Shown: positions 17,147 to 25,661 of the stretch, piece after piece | Numbering within the stretch: the stretch's first letter is position 1 | Layout of the letters: every line of letters starts with the position of its first letter | Origin: JACJWR01 sp963752505 | GTDB lineage: Bacteria > Actinomycetota > Actinomycetes > S36-B12 > UBA10799 | DNA length: 64,000 bases | Assembly: GCA_963752505.1 (NCBI GenBank) | Contig: CAVVYM010000001.1 | Coordinates: forward strand, 62,001-126,000 | Direction: 5' to 3' | Notes under the pieces: model-generated | What the model saw: only the letters and a program-made list of their open reading frames with translations | What the model was told of the DNA's origin: nothing | The model's database searches: none | Program-made: the position numbers and the translations under genes

Positions 17147-17887
17147 CTACAGCCCCGTGACGGCCACCCCGGCGTGGGTTCGATACCGACGGTTGATTGA
17201 GATCAGGTTCGCCGTCAAGGCCTCCACCTGCCCGGCATTGCGAAGTCGGCCGGCGTAGATGCCGCGCATCCCGGGTATCAGCGCAGCCAGCGCAGCGACG
17301 GTGTCGGTGGCGCTGCGTTCATCGCCGAGCACCATCACATCCGAGGCGACCTCGACCAGTTGGAGGTCGAGCAGGAGTTTGGCCGATATGTGGTGGAAGG
17401 CCGCTACCACCCAGGTCTCCGGCAGCAGTGCCGCCGCCTGCTGAGCCGCGGATCCCTCCGGAACTGCGACTGCGAAGGCTCCGCGCTTGTCGAAGCCGAG
17501 CGGGTTGACGCAATCGATGAGGATCTTGCCTCGGAGTTGATTCGAGACGCCGGCGAGGGTCTCCGCGTGGCTGGACCAGGGCACCGCCAACAGCACGATG
17601 TCGGCCTCCGCAGCGCACGCCTCGTTGTGCATCCCGGTGACGTTCGCCGGGCGAGGTGCGATTGCCGCGCCCACCTCGGCGGCGGCCTCCTGGGCCCGTC
17701 CCTCCTGTCTGGACCCGATGATGACGCGTTGACCGGCCACGGCCCAACGCGTGGCCAACCCGCGACCCTGCTCACCGGTGCCGCCAAGCACACCGATCGT
17801 GAGCTCGCTGACATCGGGAAGGTCCCATGGATCGCGCGGCCCGGCCGCGCCCCCAGCGGCGCCTCCCACTACTTCTTGCCGTTCCAT
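17147..17887 (-). CDS. npdG: F420-dependent NADP+ reductase (NpdG-like)
   Basis: This protein of about 246 residues has an N-terminal Rossmann fold (LTIGVLGGTGEQGRGLATRWA) and the family segments VIIGSRQEGRAQEAA, VLLAVPWSSHAETL and LIDCVNPLGFDKRGAFAV, which match F420H2:NADP oxidoreductases that exchange hydride between coenzyme F420 and NADP. The ATG at 17887 is chosen because GGGAGGA lies about 12 bases upstream; a GTG at 17908 is possible. It overlaps the end of the small gene upstream by 19 bases, so the two are probably cotranscribed. The organism therefore probably uses F420. Confidence 0.85.
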   Translation of the reverse strand: MERQEVVGGAAGGAAGPRDPWDLPDVSELTIGVLGGTGEQGRGLATRWAVAGQRVIIGSRQEGRAQEAAAEVGAAIAPRPANVTGMHNEACAAEADIVLLAVPWSSHAETLAGVSNQLRGKILIDCVNPLGFDKRGAFAVAVPEGSAAQQAAALLPETWVVAAFHHISAKLLLDLQLVEVASDVMVLGDERSATDTVAALAALIPGMRGIYAGRLRNAGQVEALTANLISINRRYRTHAGVAVTGL

Positions 17888-18081
17888 TCGTCGTCGGAGT
17901 CCTCCCACTCGTCGTTGCGCTGACGAGCCAACTCAAGGGCGTGCTCGGCTTCTTCCTTCGTGTCGTAGGGGCCCATGCGGTCCGGCCCCGGATCGGACGT
18001 GACCGTACCTTTGAGGAGCAGGTAGTACCACTTGGGTTGGGGGTCGAGCAGTTCCTCTTCCAGACTCCGTGAGTCGGACAT
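17869..18081 (-). CDS. Conserved actinobacterial small protein near map
   Basis: This 70-residue protein has WYYLLLKGTV, a GPDRMGPYDTKEEAEHALELA segment and an acidic NDEWEDSDDEWN tail. A similar small protein, with a WFYC-type strand and an LGPY-type helix, is common beside methionine aminopeptidase in actinomycetes. The fold looks like a compact beta-alpha SPOR-like unit. Its function is unknown. It is divergent from map (18150) and overlaps the downstream reductase gene. Confidence 0.75.
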   Translation of the reverse strand: MSDSRSLEEELLDPQPKWYYLLLKGTVTSDPGPDRMGPYDTKEEAEHALELARQRNDEWEDSDDEWNGKK

Positions 18082-18149
18082 GGCTATCCCTCCTGTCTAT
18101 TGGATATCTGTAGTCACCCTAGCGCCGAGACGCACATAGACTGCGTGGC

Positions 18150-19004
18150 ATGGCTCTCTCACCCGGTATGGTTTCGCCCCGGCTGCCAGTTCCAGCCACG
18201 ATTGACCAACCCCCCTACGTTGATCTACCCGCACCTACGCGCAGTGGTGAACCTGAGGTCAAGGATGCCGACACCATCGAGCGGATGCGCATCGCCGGGC
18301 GCATCGCCGCCGACGCGCTCGCGCTCGCTGGCAGCCACGTGGCCCCAGGGGTGACCACAGACGAGCTGGATCGAATCGGGCACGAGTACCTGCTCGACCA
18401 TGGCGCCTACCCGTCCACGCTCGGCTATCGCGGATATCCGAAGTCGATGTGCACCTCGCTGAACGAGGTCATCTGTCACGGCATCCCGGATTCGACCGTG
18501 ATCGCGGAGGGCGACATCGTCAACATTGACATCACGGGCTACATCGGTGGGGTTCACGGCGACACGAATGCCACGTTCCTCGCGGGCGACGTCGACGAGG
18601 AGTCGCGCCTGCTCGTCGAGCGAACCGCAGAGGCGCTCCGCCGGTCGATCAAGGCCGTGGCCCCCGGGCGCAAGCTGAACGTCGTGGGTCGCGTCATCGA
18701 GTCGTACGCGAAGCGGTTCGGCTACGGAGTGGTGCGCGACTTCACCGGGCACGGCATCGGCCGCGACTTCCACTCCGGCCTGGTGGTGCCGCATTACGAC
18801 GACCCCGACCTGCCCATCGTGCTGGAATCGGGCATGACCTTCACGATTGAGCCTATGCTCACGTTAGGCACCATCGACTACGAGATCTGGGACGACGGCT
18901 GGACCGTGGTGACCGCCGACGGGCGGCGCTCGGCGCAGTTCGAACACACCATCCTCGTGACCGACGGCGGGGCGGAGATCCTCACGCTCCCCACCCCAGG
19001 CTGA
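18150..19004 (+). CDS. map: Methionine aminopeptidase type I
   Basis: This 284-residue enzyme removes the initiator methionine from nascent proteins. Metal ligands are visible in order: the Asp residues of NIDITGYIGGVHGDTN, the His of TGHGIG, and the Glu residues of TIEPML and QFEHT. An N-terminal extension of about 40 residues with a proline-rich segment is typical of the actinobacterial MetAP type Ic, where it may dock to the ribosome. The gene is divergent from the small conserved protein and is followed by ppgK. Confidence 0.95.
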   Translation: MALSPGMVSPRLPVPATIDQPPYVDLPAPTRSGEPEVKDADTIERMRIAGRIAADALALAGSHVAPGVTTDELDRIGHEYLLDHGAYPSTLGYRGYPKSMCTSLNEVICHGIPDSTVIAEGDIVNIDITGYIGGVHGDTNATFLAGDVDEESRLLVERTAEALRRSIKAVAPGRKLNVVGRVIESYAKRFGYGVVRDFTGHGIGRDFHSGLVVPHYDDPDLPIVLESGMTFTIEPMLTLGTIDYEIWDDGWTVVTADGRRSAQFEHTILVTDGGAEILTLPTPG

Positions 19005-19055
19005 CACCCGCTGCCGGCGCACGTGCTGCCGACGGCCGACGAACAGGAGAGCACC

Positions 19056-19841
19056 GTGGGCAAACCCGCATCCGATACCCAGACCACCTGGCCAGTTGAC
19101 GTCAAAACACTGAGCATCGACGTGGGCGGCAGCGGCTTGAAAGCGTCCGTGCTCGACGTCAACGGGAGCATGACCACCGACCGGGTGCGCATCCCGACGC
19201 CCTACCCCTGCCCGCCGCAGTTGCTCGTCGACAAACTCCTGGAGTTGACCGAGGGTCTGCCGGAGTACCACCGGGTTACCGTCGGCTTCCCCGGACTCGT
19301 GCGCAGCGGCCGCGTGGTGCACGTGCCCGCGTTCTCCCGCGAAGTCTACGGCGGCCCGGAAGTGCCAGAGTTGGCGGAGAAATGGGAAGGATTCGACCTC
19401 GCCAGTGCGCTCGCGCAGGCCTTCAAGGTGCCAGTCAAGGTGGCCAACGACGCCGACGTGCAAGGCTGCGCGGTGGTCAAGGGCACGGGCTTCGAGTTCG
19501 TCATGACGTTGGGCACCGGCTGCGGCACGGCTGTGTTCAGCAACGGCCGACTGCTGCCCCACATGGAACTCTCCCATGCGCCGTTTCGCCAAGGCGAAAC
19601 GTTCGATACCCAATTGGGCAACGAAGCGCGCAAGAGCATCGGCAACAAGCGCTGGCGCAAGCGGGTGGCCAAGGGCATCAAAGCCTTCGATGACTTCCTC
19701 TTCTTCGACCACATCTACATCGGTGGCGGCAACGCCAAGCACTACCCAGCGAAGCTGCTCGGCCCCAAGGCGACCATCGTGCCCAACACGGCAGGCATTC
19801 TGGGCGGTATCAAGATCTGGGACATGGACTACGAGTCGTAA
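19056..19841 (+). CDS. ppgK: Polyphosphate glucokinase
   Basis: This 261-residue ROK-family protein phosphorylates glucose using inorganic polyphosphate, and often ATP. GTG 19056 is chosen because AGGAGA lies just upstream. Motifs are the phosphate-binding SIDVGGSGLKASVLD, TVGFPGLV, the catalytic Asp in VANDADVQG, LGTGCGTAVFSNG and the GGGNAKHY segment typical of actinobacterial PpgK. It links polyphosphate stores to sugar metabolism; glycogen phosphorylase lies elsewhere in the window. A MarR regulator follows after two bases, so a shared transcript is likely. Confidence 0.93.
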   Translation: MGKPASDTQTTWPVDVKTLSIDVGGSGLKASVLDVNGSMTTDRVRIPTPYPCPPQLLVDKLLELTEGLPEYHRVTVGFPGLVRSGRVVHVPAFSREVYGGPEVPELAEKWEGFDLASALAQAFKVPVKVANDADVQGCAVVKGTGFEFVMTLGTGCGTAVFSNGRLLPHMELSHAPFRQGETFDTQLGNEARKSIGNKRWRKRVAKGIKAFDDFLFFDHIYIGGGNAKHYPAKLLGPKATIVPNTAGILGGIKIWDMDYES

Positions 19842-19843
19842 CT

Positions 19844-20326
19844 GTGACCCGTTGGCTCTCCGGCGTCGAGCAGCAGCAGTGGCGCTCCTGGCTCACCATG
19901 AATCGGCTGCTGCCCGAGGCTCTTGATCGCGACTTGCGCGCCGAGTTCGACATCGGCCTCGGTGAGTACGAAATCCTCGTGCAGTTGTCAGAGTCTGCCC
20001 AGGGACGTGTCCGGATGGCAGACCTCGCCCACGCCACGCTCGCCTCGCGCAGCAAACTGACCCACCAGGTGTCGCGAATGGAACGTGCCGGGTGGGTGTG
20101 CCGCCAACGGTGCGAAGAGGACGCCCGAGGCCAGTGGGCGGTGCTCACCGACCTCGGCTGGGAACTGATTCGCGCTGCCGCCCCGGTGCACGTCGAGAGC
20201 GTGCGAAAGCGACTCATCGACGTCCTCGGGGAGGAGGATTTCGCCACCCTGGGACGTCTGGCAAGCACAGTTGCCGACCCCCTGCGCGAGCTGCCCACCA
20301 TCAGTCCACCCATCGGAACCGACTAG
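19844..20326 (+). CDS. MarR-family transcriptional regulator
   Basis: This 160-residue protein has a helical dimerisation N-terminus, the EYEILVQLSESAQGRVRMADLA helix, a winged helix with SRSKLTHQVSRMERAGWV, and a C-terminal dimer helix. MarR proteins usually sense small phenolic or oxidative ligands and repress neighbouring genes. The GTG start lies two bases after the ppgK stop, and a membrane protein gene follows ten bases after its own stop. Ligand and targets are unknown; no obvious palindrome was found upstream. Confidence 0.88.
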   Translation: MTRWLSGVEQQQWRSWLTMNRLLPEALDRDLRAEFDIGLGEYEILVQLSESAQGRVRMADLAHATLASRSKLTHQVSRMERAGWVCRQRCEEDARGQWAVLTDLGWELIRAAAPVHVESVRKRLIDVLGEEDFATLGRLASTVADPLRELPTISPPIGTD

Positions 20327-20335
20327 TTCGCCGCG

Positions 20336-21544
20336 ATGCGCACTCCACTGTCCGAGGGGCACCCTCCCCTCACCTTGGCTTCGGCCCTCACTCCGGTGCG
20401 GGCCGTCGGCCGCTTCGTACTCAACGTGCATCCCGTGGTGCTCGGCACCCTCGCGGTCGCACTGGCCGTGCTGCGCAACGGGATCCACTTCGACATCGGC
20501 TCAGTCGATTTCGCGGCTGGCGCACGTGAGCTACCGGAACCGCTCAACTGGTTCTCGTCTTCGTGGGGGCCGCTGCTGGTGGGTCGCCTACTGGGCATCG
20601 ATTCAAGTCTGGATGCATGGAACACGGGCTTCCTCATCGCCACCCTGGCCGCCCTGGTGGTGGCGGCGTTCATCGTGTTGCGCCGGCCCACACCGCGCCA
20701 CCGGGTGGCGTTGATTGTCCTCGCCTGTAGCCCGCTGCCCACCGTGATGCTGTACGGCATCGGCCGCTACGACCTCTTCCTCATCACCGGTTCGGCGCTC
20801 GTGGCACTGAGTCGACGGTGGTGGCTGGTGGTCATCGGGGCGTTGATCGCGACCAGCGCCAATCCCGAGCAGTCGATCGTCGCCGCTGTGTGCCTGCTGC
20901 TGGTGGCAAGCGCCCCCCGGTTCCGCGCCAAACGACGCGATGCGCTCATCTTCGGTGGCATCGCCGTGGCGAACTGGGTCGCCGTGACTCTCTGGTTCGC
21001 CCACTACGAAGTCGACGGCTCGCGCGCGCTGCTCTTTCCGGTGTGGATTGCCAAGAGCGTGCAGGGCTTCGTGGAGGCCTTTCCGCTCAGCCTGTACTCG
21101 TGGTTCGGCGCTCTGTGGCTCGTGGTGCTGTTCGTGGTCGGCTCGCTCACCGGTCGATCGCGGTGGTTCGTCATTGCGGGACTCTTCGCCCTGCCTGCCC
21201 TGTTCACCGTCACGACGTTGGACGGGACTCGGGTGTTCGTCTGCGTAGTCACCGCTGCAGCGTTGTTCGTGGTGCATGAGCAACTCCACACGATCAAGCA
21301 CGGCGAGGTGGCGAGTCTGCTCCCCTCACCTGTGCGATCGGGTCCGGATCTGGGCAACCTGGCGGCCTTCGCGGGGGCCATCGCGATAGCGATGATCATG
21401 ATGCCAGCCGTGTACTACTACGGCTTCAACGGCTACATCGGCATCCCGTGGGACATTGTGCGAGTGCCGCTCGACGACGCGACCAGGTCGTGGGAGGAGT
21501 GGATGGGGCCCATCATGGAGCGATTCAACGAAGCCCGTCGTTGA
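20336..21544 (+). CDS. Polytopic membrane protein of unknown function
   Basis: This 402-residue protein has about ten or eleven hydrophobic helices from residue 30 onwards and a short charged tail (MERFNEARR). The layout, with a polar NGIHFDIG/SSWGPLLVGRL stretch after the first helix, recalls GT-C-type glycosyltransferases or mannosyltransferase-like proteins, but no catalytic motif is clear, so I do not assign a function. It lies ten bases after the MarR gene and may be regulated by it. The RNase P RNA lies downstream on the other strand. Confidence 0.6.
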   Translation: MRTPLSEGHPPLTLASALTPVRAVGRFVLNVHPVVLGTLAVALAVLRNGIHFDIGSVDFAAGARELPEPLNWFSSSWGPLLVGRLLGIDSSLDAWNTGFLIATLAALVVAAFIVLRRPTPRHRVALIVLACSPLPTVMLYGIGRYDLFLITGSALVALSRRWWLVVIGALIATSANPEQSIVAAVCLLLVASAPRFRAKRRDALIFGGIAVANWVAVTLWFAHYEVDGSRALLFPVWIAKSVQGFVEAFPLSLYSWFGALWLVVLFVVGSLTGRSRWFVIAGLFALPALFTVTTLDGTRVFVCVVTAAALFVVHEQLHTIKHGEVASLLPSPVRSGPDLGNLAAFAGAIAIAMIMMPAVYYYGFNGYIGIPWDIVRVPLDDATRSWEEWMGPIMERFNEARR

Positions 21545-21582
21545 ACTCCCGGCGCGACGGGGCCTGCCCGCCGACGGGGTGG

Positions 21583-21963
21583 TGACAAGCCAGCCTGTAA
21601 GCCGGATTCTGTCCCGCATCAGCGGGGGCGGCCATCCATCTCAGGCGCCGTCGTTGCCGACGGCCTCATGCGACCTACCCGCGGACATCGGACGGGCAGC
21701 CCGTCCGCGCAGGTGCTCCGCGCTGCGAAGCGCCCTCTTGGTCTTGCACCAGGTGGGGTTTACCGAGCCGCCGCAGTCACCTGCGGCGCTGGTGGTCTCT
21801 TACACCACCGTTTCACCCTTACCTCTTGCGAGGCGGTCTGATTTCTGTGGCACTATCCCGCGGGTCACCCCGGGTGGGCGTTACCCACCACCTTCGCCCT
21901 GTAGTGTCCGGACTTTCCTCGACCGTCTATTCCGACGGCCGCGGCCGCCCGGCTGGCTTGTCA
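21583..21963 (-). ncRNA. rnpB: RNase P RNA, bacterial class A
   Basis: The minus strand carries the class A RNase P RNA of about 381 bases, the catalytic subunit that trims tRNA 5' ends. The conserved 5' core GAGGAAAGTCCGGAC is the complement of 21906-21920, and the 3' core ACAGAATCCGGCTTACAG is the complement of 21595-21612. The ends are set by a perfect 13-bp terminal helix: 21583-21595 pairs with 21951-21963. The exact ends may differ by a few bases. A strong hairpin lies just upstream at 21998-22037. Confidence 0.95.
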
Positions 21964-21997
21964 GATAGGAGAATACCTGCGAAGGGGGGCCAACTGC

Positions 21998-22037
21998 GAT
22001 GATCCCCCTCCGCTCTCGGCAACGGAGGGGGATCATC
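21998..22037 (-). terminator. Perfect 15-bp stem hairpin between operon end and rnpB
   Basis: GATGATCCCCCTCCG (21998-22012) and CGGAGGGGGATCATC (22023-22037) are exact reverse complements around a 10-base loop. The hairpin lies downstream of the minus-strand operon ending at 22150 and upstream of rnpB, so it most likely ends that operon. There is no T-tract. Confidence 0.65.
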
Positions 22038-22149
22038 TCACCGAGCCGGCGGGCGGCACAGTGGCCGCACCCTCAGGGACCGACCCCGTCCTTTTAGTGT
22101 GGGAGCGAAGCGCGATTCCGGCAAGTTGTCGCCGCCGACAGGGGACCGA

Positions 22150-22776
22150 TCAGTCGCCCGAGTCGGCCGAAGGCGTCCACAGCGAGTCCAGGCAGGAGCC
22201 GCCGTCAACCCAGAATCGAAGCACTGCGGTGGACGTGGGTGCCACGCTGAGTCGACCCGACTCGGCCAGGGGCAGGGCCAGCGCACGGGCCACCAACACT
22301 CGAACGGTGGAGGCGTGGCCGACAACGGCCAGCGTCCGGCCCACCGAATCGAGCAACCGCTCGTCAAGCCATGCGCCGACTGATGCGGCCACGTCCGCGA
22401 GGCTGGTACCGGCCGCGGGGGCGCGCAGGCCCGGATCGGCCCACCACCGCGGATAGTCAGGGTCGGCGGCCAGCAGGTCGCTGGGGGTCTGGCCCTCCCA
22501 TCGACCGAAGTCCACTTCCATCAAGCGCGAATCGACGGCCGCCGTGTCCCAACCAAGCAGGGACGCAGTCTGTCTGGTCCGCTGCGCGGGCGAGCAGAAG
22601 ACACGATCCGGAGTTTCGCCGGCCAGCGCCCGGGCAAGCGCCCGACCCTGGCTGATGCCGCGCTCATCCAACGGCGGGTCCGACGCGTTCGGGCCGCAAC
22701 CGTTGAGCACGCGGCCGGTGAGTTCGCTCGCTGCGTGCCGAACGACAAGGAGGCGAACGGCAGCCAACTCGGTCAT
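22150..22776 (-). CDS. Histidine phosphatase family protein
   Basis: This 208-residue protein belongs to the phosphoglycerate mutase-like branch. The catalytic phosphohistidine motif is VVRHAAS, followed by SPAQRTRQTA, MEVDFGRWEG (catalytic Glu) and VVGHASTVRVL (second His). The substrate is unknown. In many actinomycetes this domain is fused to RNase H as one protein with CobC-like phosphatase activity; here it is a separate gene that overlaps the RNase H gene by 4 bases (ATGA). It ends the four-gene operon. Confidence 0.85.
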   Translation of the reverse strand: MTELAAVRLLVVRHAASELTGRVLNGCGPNASDPPLDERGISQGRALARALAGETPDRVFCSPAQRTRQTASLLGWDTAAVDSRLMEVDFGRWEGQTPSDLLAADPDYPRWWADPGLRAPAAGTSLADVAASVGAWLDERLLDSVGRTLAVVGHASTVRVLVARALALPLAESGRLSVAPTSTAVLRFWVDGGSCLDSLWTPSADSGD

Positions 22777-23210
22777 GGGGCCCGATCTATTTCCAGATCG
22801 TCGTCACCAGTGTCGAGCACTTCGTTGACCAGCGCGTCGGCACGCTTGTTGCGGTCGCGGGGCACCCAGGTGTAGTTGACCTGCTCCGGGCTCAGGGCGC
22901 GGCGTACCCGAAGCGCCAGAGCACGCATTTCCGGATGCTTGATCTTCCATCGGCCCGACATCTGTTCCACGACCAACTTGCTGTCCATGCGGACCTCGAC
23001 GCGGGCGTGCTCGGCGTCCGGTTGGTCACCGATCCACTCCAACGCCGCCAACACGCTCCGGTACTCCGCAACATTGTTGGTCGCCGTGCCGATGGCGCCC
23101 GCCAGTTGGCGTATGAGCACGCCCTCGCGCAGGATCACGGCACCGTAGGCTGCCGCTCCCGGGTTGCCTCTGGATCCCCCATCGGCCTCCACCTCGTAGT
23201 GCGCCGTCAC
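22773..23210 (-). CDS. Ribonuclease H (RNase HI-like)
   Basis: This 145-residue protein cleaves RNA in RNA-DNA hybrids. The catalytic acidic residues sit in EADGGSRGNPG, NNVAEYRSVL, RMDSKLVVEQM and DRNKRADALVNEV. The GTG start at 23210 overlaps the TGA of the upstream zinc-ribbon gene (GTGA). The length and the TNNVAEYRSV segment match the RNase H domain of actinobacterial RNase H/phosphatase fusions. Here the downstream phosphatase is a separate ORF. Confidence 0.9.
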   Translation of the reverse strand: MTAHYEVEADGGSRGNPGAAAYGAVILREGVLIRQLAGAIGTATNNVAEYRSVLAALEWIGDQPDAEHARVEVRMDSKLVVEQMSGRWKIKHPEMRALALRVRRALSPEQVNYTWVPRDRNKRADALVNEVLDTGDDDLEIDRAP

Positions 23211-23950
23211 AAGCCGGACTCCTCGGTGCGAATCATGATCGACTGACACTCGGGGCAACGCACAACCTCATCGACTGGCGCTGAACGCGCGGCATCGAGA
23301 TCCACGCGCGACAACTCCATCTGACAGGACTCACAGCGTCCGTAGCGCAGCAGGCCGGCCGCCACCGCGTTGCCGTGGTCGCGAATGCGTTGGTAGAGCG
23401 CAACCAGTTCGGCCGTGACACGTGCCACGGCGGCCTCTCGGTCAGCCAATAGTCGGGCGCGTTCGTCGCCGAGCGCCGCGAGTGCCTGCTGCTCTGAGGC
23501 GTCGGCTGCGGCCAAGGCCGCGGCGGCTTCGACTTCGGCGGATTCCGCTTGTTCAAGGACGCTCTGGGCCTCCTCAACGGCCTCCATGACCTCCAACTCC
23601 GCGTCCTCGAGGTCCGATTGGCGACGCCCCAAAGACTCGACCTCGTGCTCAAGGTCGGACAGTTGCTTCGGTGAAGTCACCTGGCCAGATGCCAAGAGGG
23701 TGCGATCCCGGTCGGCCCGGGCCCGCACCGAAGCGACCTCATCCTCCGCCTTGCGGAGGGTTCGCTGCAGGTCGGTCAGCTCGGTGCGCGCCTGCACCAC
23801 ACGGTTGTGCGCCGCCGTCGCGGCGCGACGCAGACCAGCCGCCTCGGCGCGTTCTGGCAGGTTGGCCTCGCGGTGACGGTTTCGATCAAGTGCCGTGTCG
23901 ATGACCTGCAGGTCGAGCAGGGCGCGTTGCGCAAATGGGTCGGCCTTCAA
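23207..23950 (-). CDS. Coiled-coil protein with C-terminal C4 zinc ribbon (DUF164)
   Basis: This 247-residue protein is mostly a long antiparallel coiled coil (residues 20 to 185, with TSPKQLSDLEHEVESL at the turn) and ends in a zinc ribbon with CESC and CPEC pairs. The family is widely conserved in actinobacteria between the Nif3-like and RNase H genes and is structurally related to chlamydial CT398. Its function is not settled; nucleic-acid or protein binding is likely. It overlaps both operon neighbours by 4 bases. Confidence 0.88.
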   Translation of the reverse strand: MKADPFAQRALLDLQVIDTALDRNRHREANLPERAEAAGLRRAATAAHNRVVQARTELTDLQRTLRKAEDEVASVRARADRDRTLLASGQVTSPKQLSDLEHEVESLGRRQSDLEDAELEVMEAVEEAQSVLEQAESAEVEAAAALAAADASEQQALAALGDERARLLADREAAVARVTAELVALYQRIRDHGNAVAAGLLRYGRCESCQMELSRVDLDAARSAPVDEVVRCPECQSIMIRTEESGL

Positions 23951-24879
23951 GCGTGGCTCCTCAGGTGGGCGGTCCAGGGATCGGTCGGCAATTGGGACAC
24001 GTGGATCTCCACGCTATCCGCTGCCCCCAACAGCTCAGCGTCCAGCGCCTGCCCGAGCAACTCGGCGACCTGCGGGCACCATGGCCACTCACTCGCCCAG
24101 TGCGCTACATCGATCAGAGCGCAGCCACCCTCGGCGATGTGATCCAGCGCGCGATGATGGCGCAGATCCGCGGTCACGTACACGTCGGCACCCGCGGCGT
24201 TCGCATCCCCGAGCAGCGAGTCCCCGGCACCGCCGCATACCGCGACCCGCTGGACGAGCTGATTCGGATCCCCGGCGACGCGCACACCGGCGGCGGTTGC
24301 CGGAAGCCGCGCCGCCACCACCTCGGCGAACGCGCTCAGCGTGACCGGCTCTGCCAGCATGCCGACCCGACCGATCCCAGTGCGGCGCGAATCGTCGACG
24401 ATGTCGATCACCTCCGACGCGGGCTCCTCGTCGGAGGTGAGCAATCGCCTGCCGGACGTTTCCGGCGAGCCCTCCAGGACGGTGAGGTCGCCCACGCCCA
24501 GAGCCGCGGCGAGTGCATCAGATACGCCCGGCCGCGCGGCGTCGGCGTTCGTGTGGGCGCTCAACAGGGCGCAGGAGCCCTGGATCAACTGGTGCACCAC
24601 CCGGCCGGCGGCGGTGGTGGTCGGCACACCGTGCACGCCGGACAGCAGTCGAGGGTGGTGGCAGATCAGCAGGTCCGCATCCCATCCGAGGGCCTCCGCG
24701 ACCACCTGTTCAGTGGGGTCCACCGCCACCATGATGCGGCGCACAGCGTGCTGCGGGTCGCCGCACACCAATCCGACCGCATCCCACGACGCCTGCAGCG
24801 ATGGCGGATACAGCCGGGCCATCGCGGCCACGACCATCTCGAGGGTGGGCGTGGGGGTGGCGAGGTCGTCATCGAGCAT
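23947..24879 (-). CDS. Nif3-like dinuclear metal centre protein (DUF34)
   Basis: This protein of about 310 residues has the two-domain DUF34/NIF3 fold. Metal-binding residues are visible in ICHHPRLLSGVH near the N-terminus, SAHTNADAARPGVSDALA in the middle and IDVAHWASEWP near the end. An insert of about 60 residues between the halves resembles the PII-like domain of longer members. ATG 24879 is the most likely start; earlier in-frame starts give a low-complexity extension. Family members are often annotated as GTP cyclohydrolase I type 2, but this is not well supported. It is the first gene of the operon. Confidence 0.85.
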   Translation of the reverse strand: MLDDDLATPTPTLEMVVAAMARLYPPSLQASWDAVGLVCGDPQHAVRRIMVAVDPTEQVVAEALGWDADLLICHHPRLLSGVHGVPTTTAAGRVVHQLIQGSCALLSAHTNADAARPGVSDALAAALGVGDLTVLEGSPETSGRRLLTSDEEPASEVIDIVDDSRRTGIGRVGMLAEPVTLSAFAEVVAARLPATAAGVRVAGDPNQLVQRVAVCGGAGDSLLGDANAAGADVYVTADLRHHRALDHIAEGGCALIDVAHWASEWPWCPQVAELLGQALDAELLGAADSVEIHVSQLPTDPWTAHLRSHA

Positions 24880-25050
24880 GCCATCACGGTAGGCCCTCGA
24901 GGCCGCCACGTCTCCTTCCGAGCTGGGACGGCGGGCGAAGATGCGCATGTGCCGGAATGGTTCCATCATTGAGGCGGGCCCGACCCCCGATGGCCCGAGA
25001 CCCGGGGGTCGGGCCCATTCCAATTGCCTTGGCCGTCTACGCTCTGTCGC

Positions 25051-25123
25051 GGGCCCGTAGCGCAGCTGGTAGCGCACCCCGTTTACACCGGGTAGGTCGT
25101 CGGTTCGAGTCCGGCCGGGCCCA
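25051..25123 (+). tRNA. tRNA-Val (anticodon TAC)
   Basis: The acceptor arm GGGCCCG pairs with CGGGCCC, the D arm is GCGCAGCTGGTAGCGC, the anticodon loop TTTACAC reads TAC, and the T arm is GTCGG TTCGAGT CCGGC. The discriminator is A and CCA is not encoded. The first anticodon-stem pair looks like a C-T mismatch. The neighbouring peroxiredoxin and DUF3052 match the usual actinobacterial setting. Confidence 0.93.
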
Positions 25124-25154
25124 CTGCGCGAATCCGTTTGGGGCCGCCGTTCGC

Positions 25155-25616
25155 TCAGCCGAGTTTTGCCAGAGCTGCCCGGTAGTCGTCGGTGGAACGG
25201 GCTTCACCGGGGCCGTTGACGACGCTCCACCGGAGGATGCCCTCCTTGTCGACGATGAAACTCCCGCGGCTGGCGAAGCCGATCTCTGGCAGGAATGCAC
25301 CGTAGGCCTGCGCCGTTGCGCCGTGCGGCCAGAAGTCCGACAGCAACGAGTACTCGAGGTCGTTCTGCTCGGCGAATACTTTCAGCGACGGCACCGGATC
25401 GCAGGAGATGGCCAACGTTTCCACCCCGTCGGCGACGAAGTCGGATACCTCGTCACGAATGGTGCACAGTTCACCGGTGCAGGTGCCGGTGAAGGCAAAG
25501 GGGTAGAAGACGATGACCACGTTCTTCTTTCCACGGAAGTCCGATAGCCGTACCTTCTGACCATGCTGGTTGGACAGTTGGAAGTCGGGTGCCAGGGCGC
25601 CAATCTCAATGGGCAT
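25155..25616 (-). CDS. Peroxiredoxin, AhpE type
   Basis: This 153-residue thioredoxin-fold peroxidase reduces hydroperoxides. The active-site segment PFAFTGTCTGELC places the peroxidatic cysteine at residue 46, as in mycobacterial AhpE. Cys51 is close by and may or may not act as a resolving residue. There is no signal peptide, so the protein is cytosolic. It is divergent from the DinB-like gene at 25662 and adjacent to tRNA-Val. Confidence 0.93.
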   Translation of the reverse strand: MPIEIGALAPDFQLSNQHGQKVRLSDFRGKKNVVIVFYPFAFTGTCTGELCTIRDEVSDFVADGVETLAISCDPVPSLKVFAEQNDLEYSLLSDFWPHGATAQAYGAFLPEIGFASRGSFIVDKEGILRWSVVNGPGEARSTDDYRAALAKLG

Positions 25617-25661
25617 GCTTTCGATCTCCTTGTGACCGATCTGATGTGTTAGGTATGTGGC

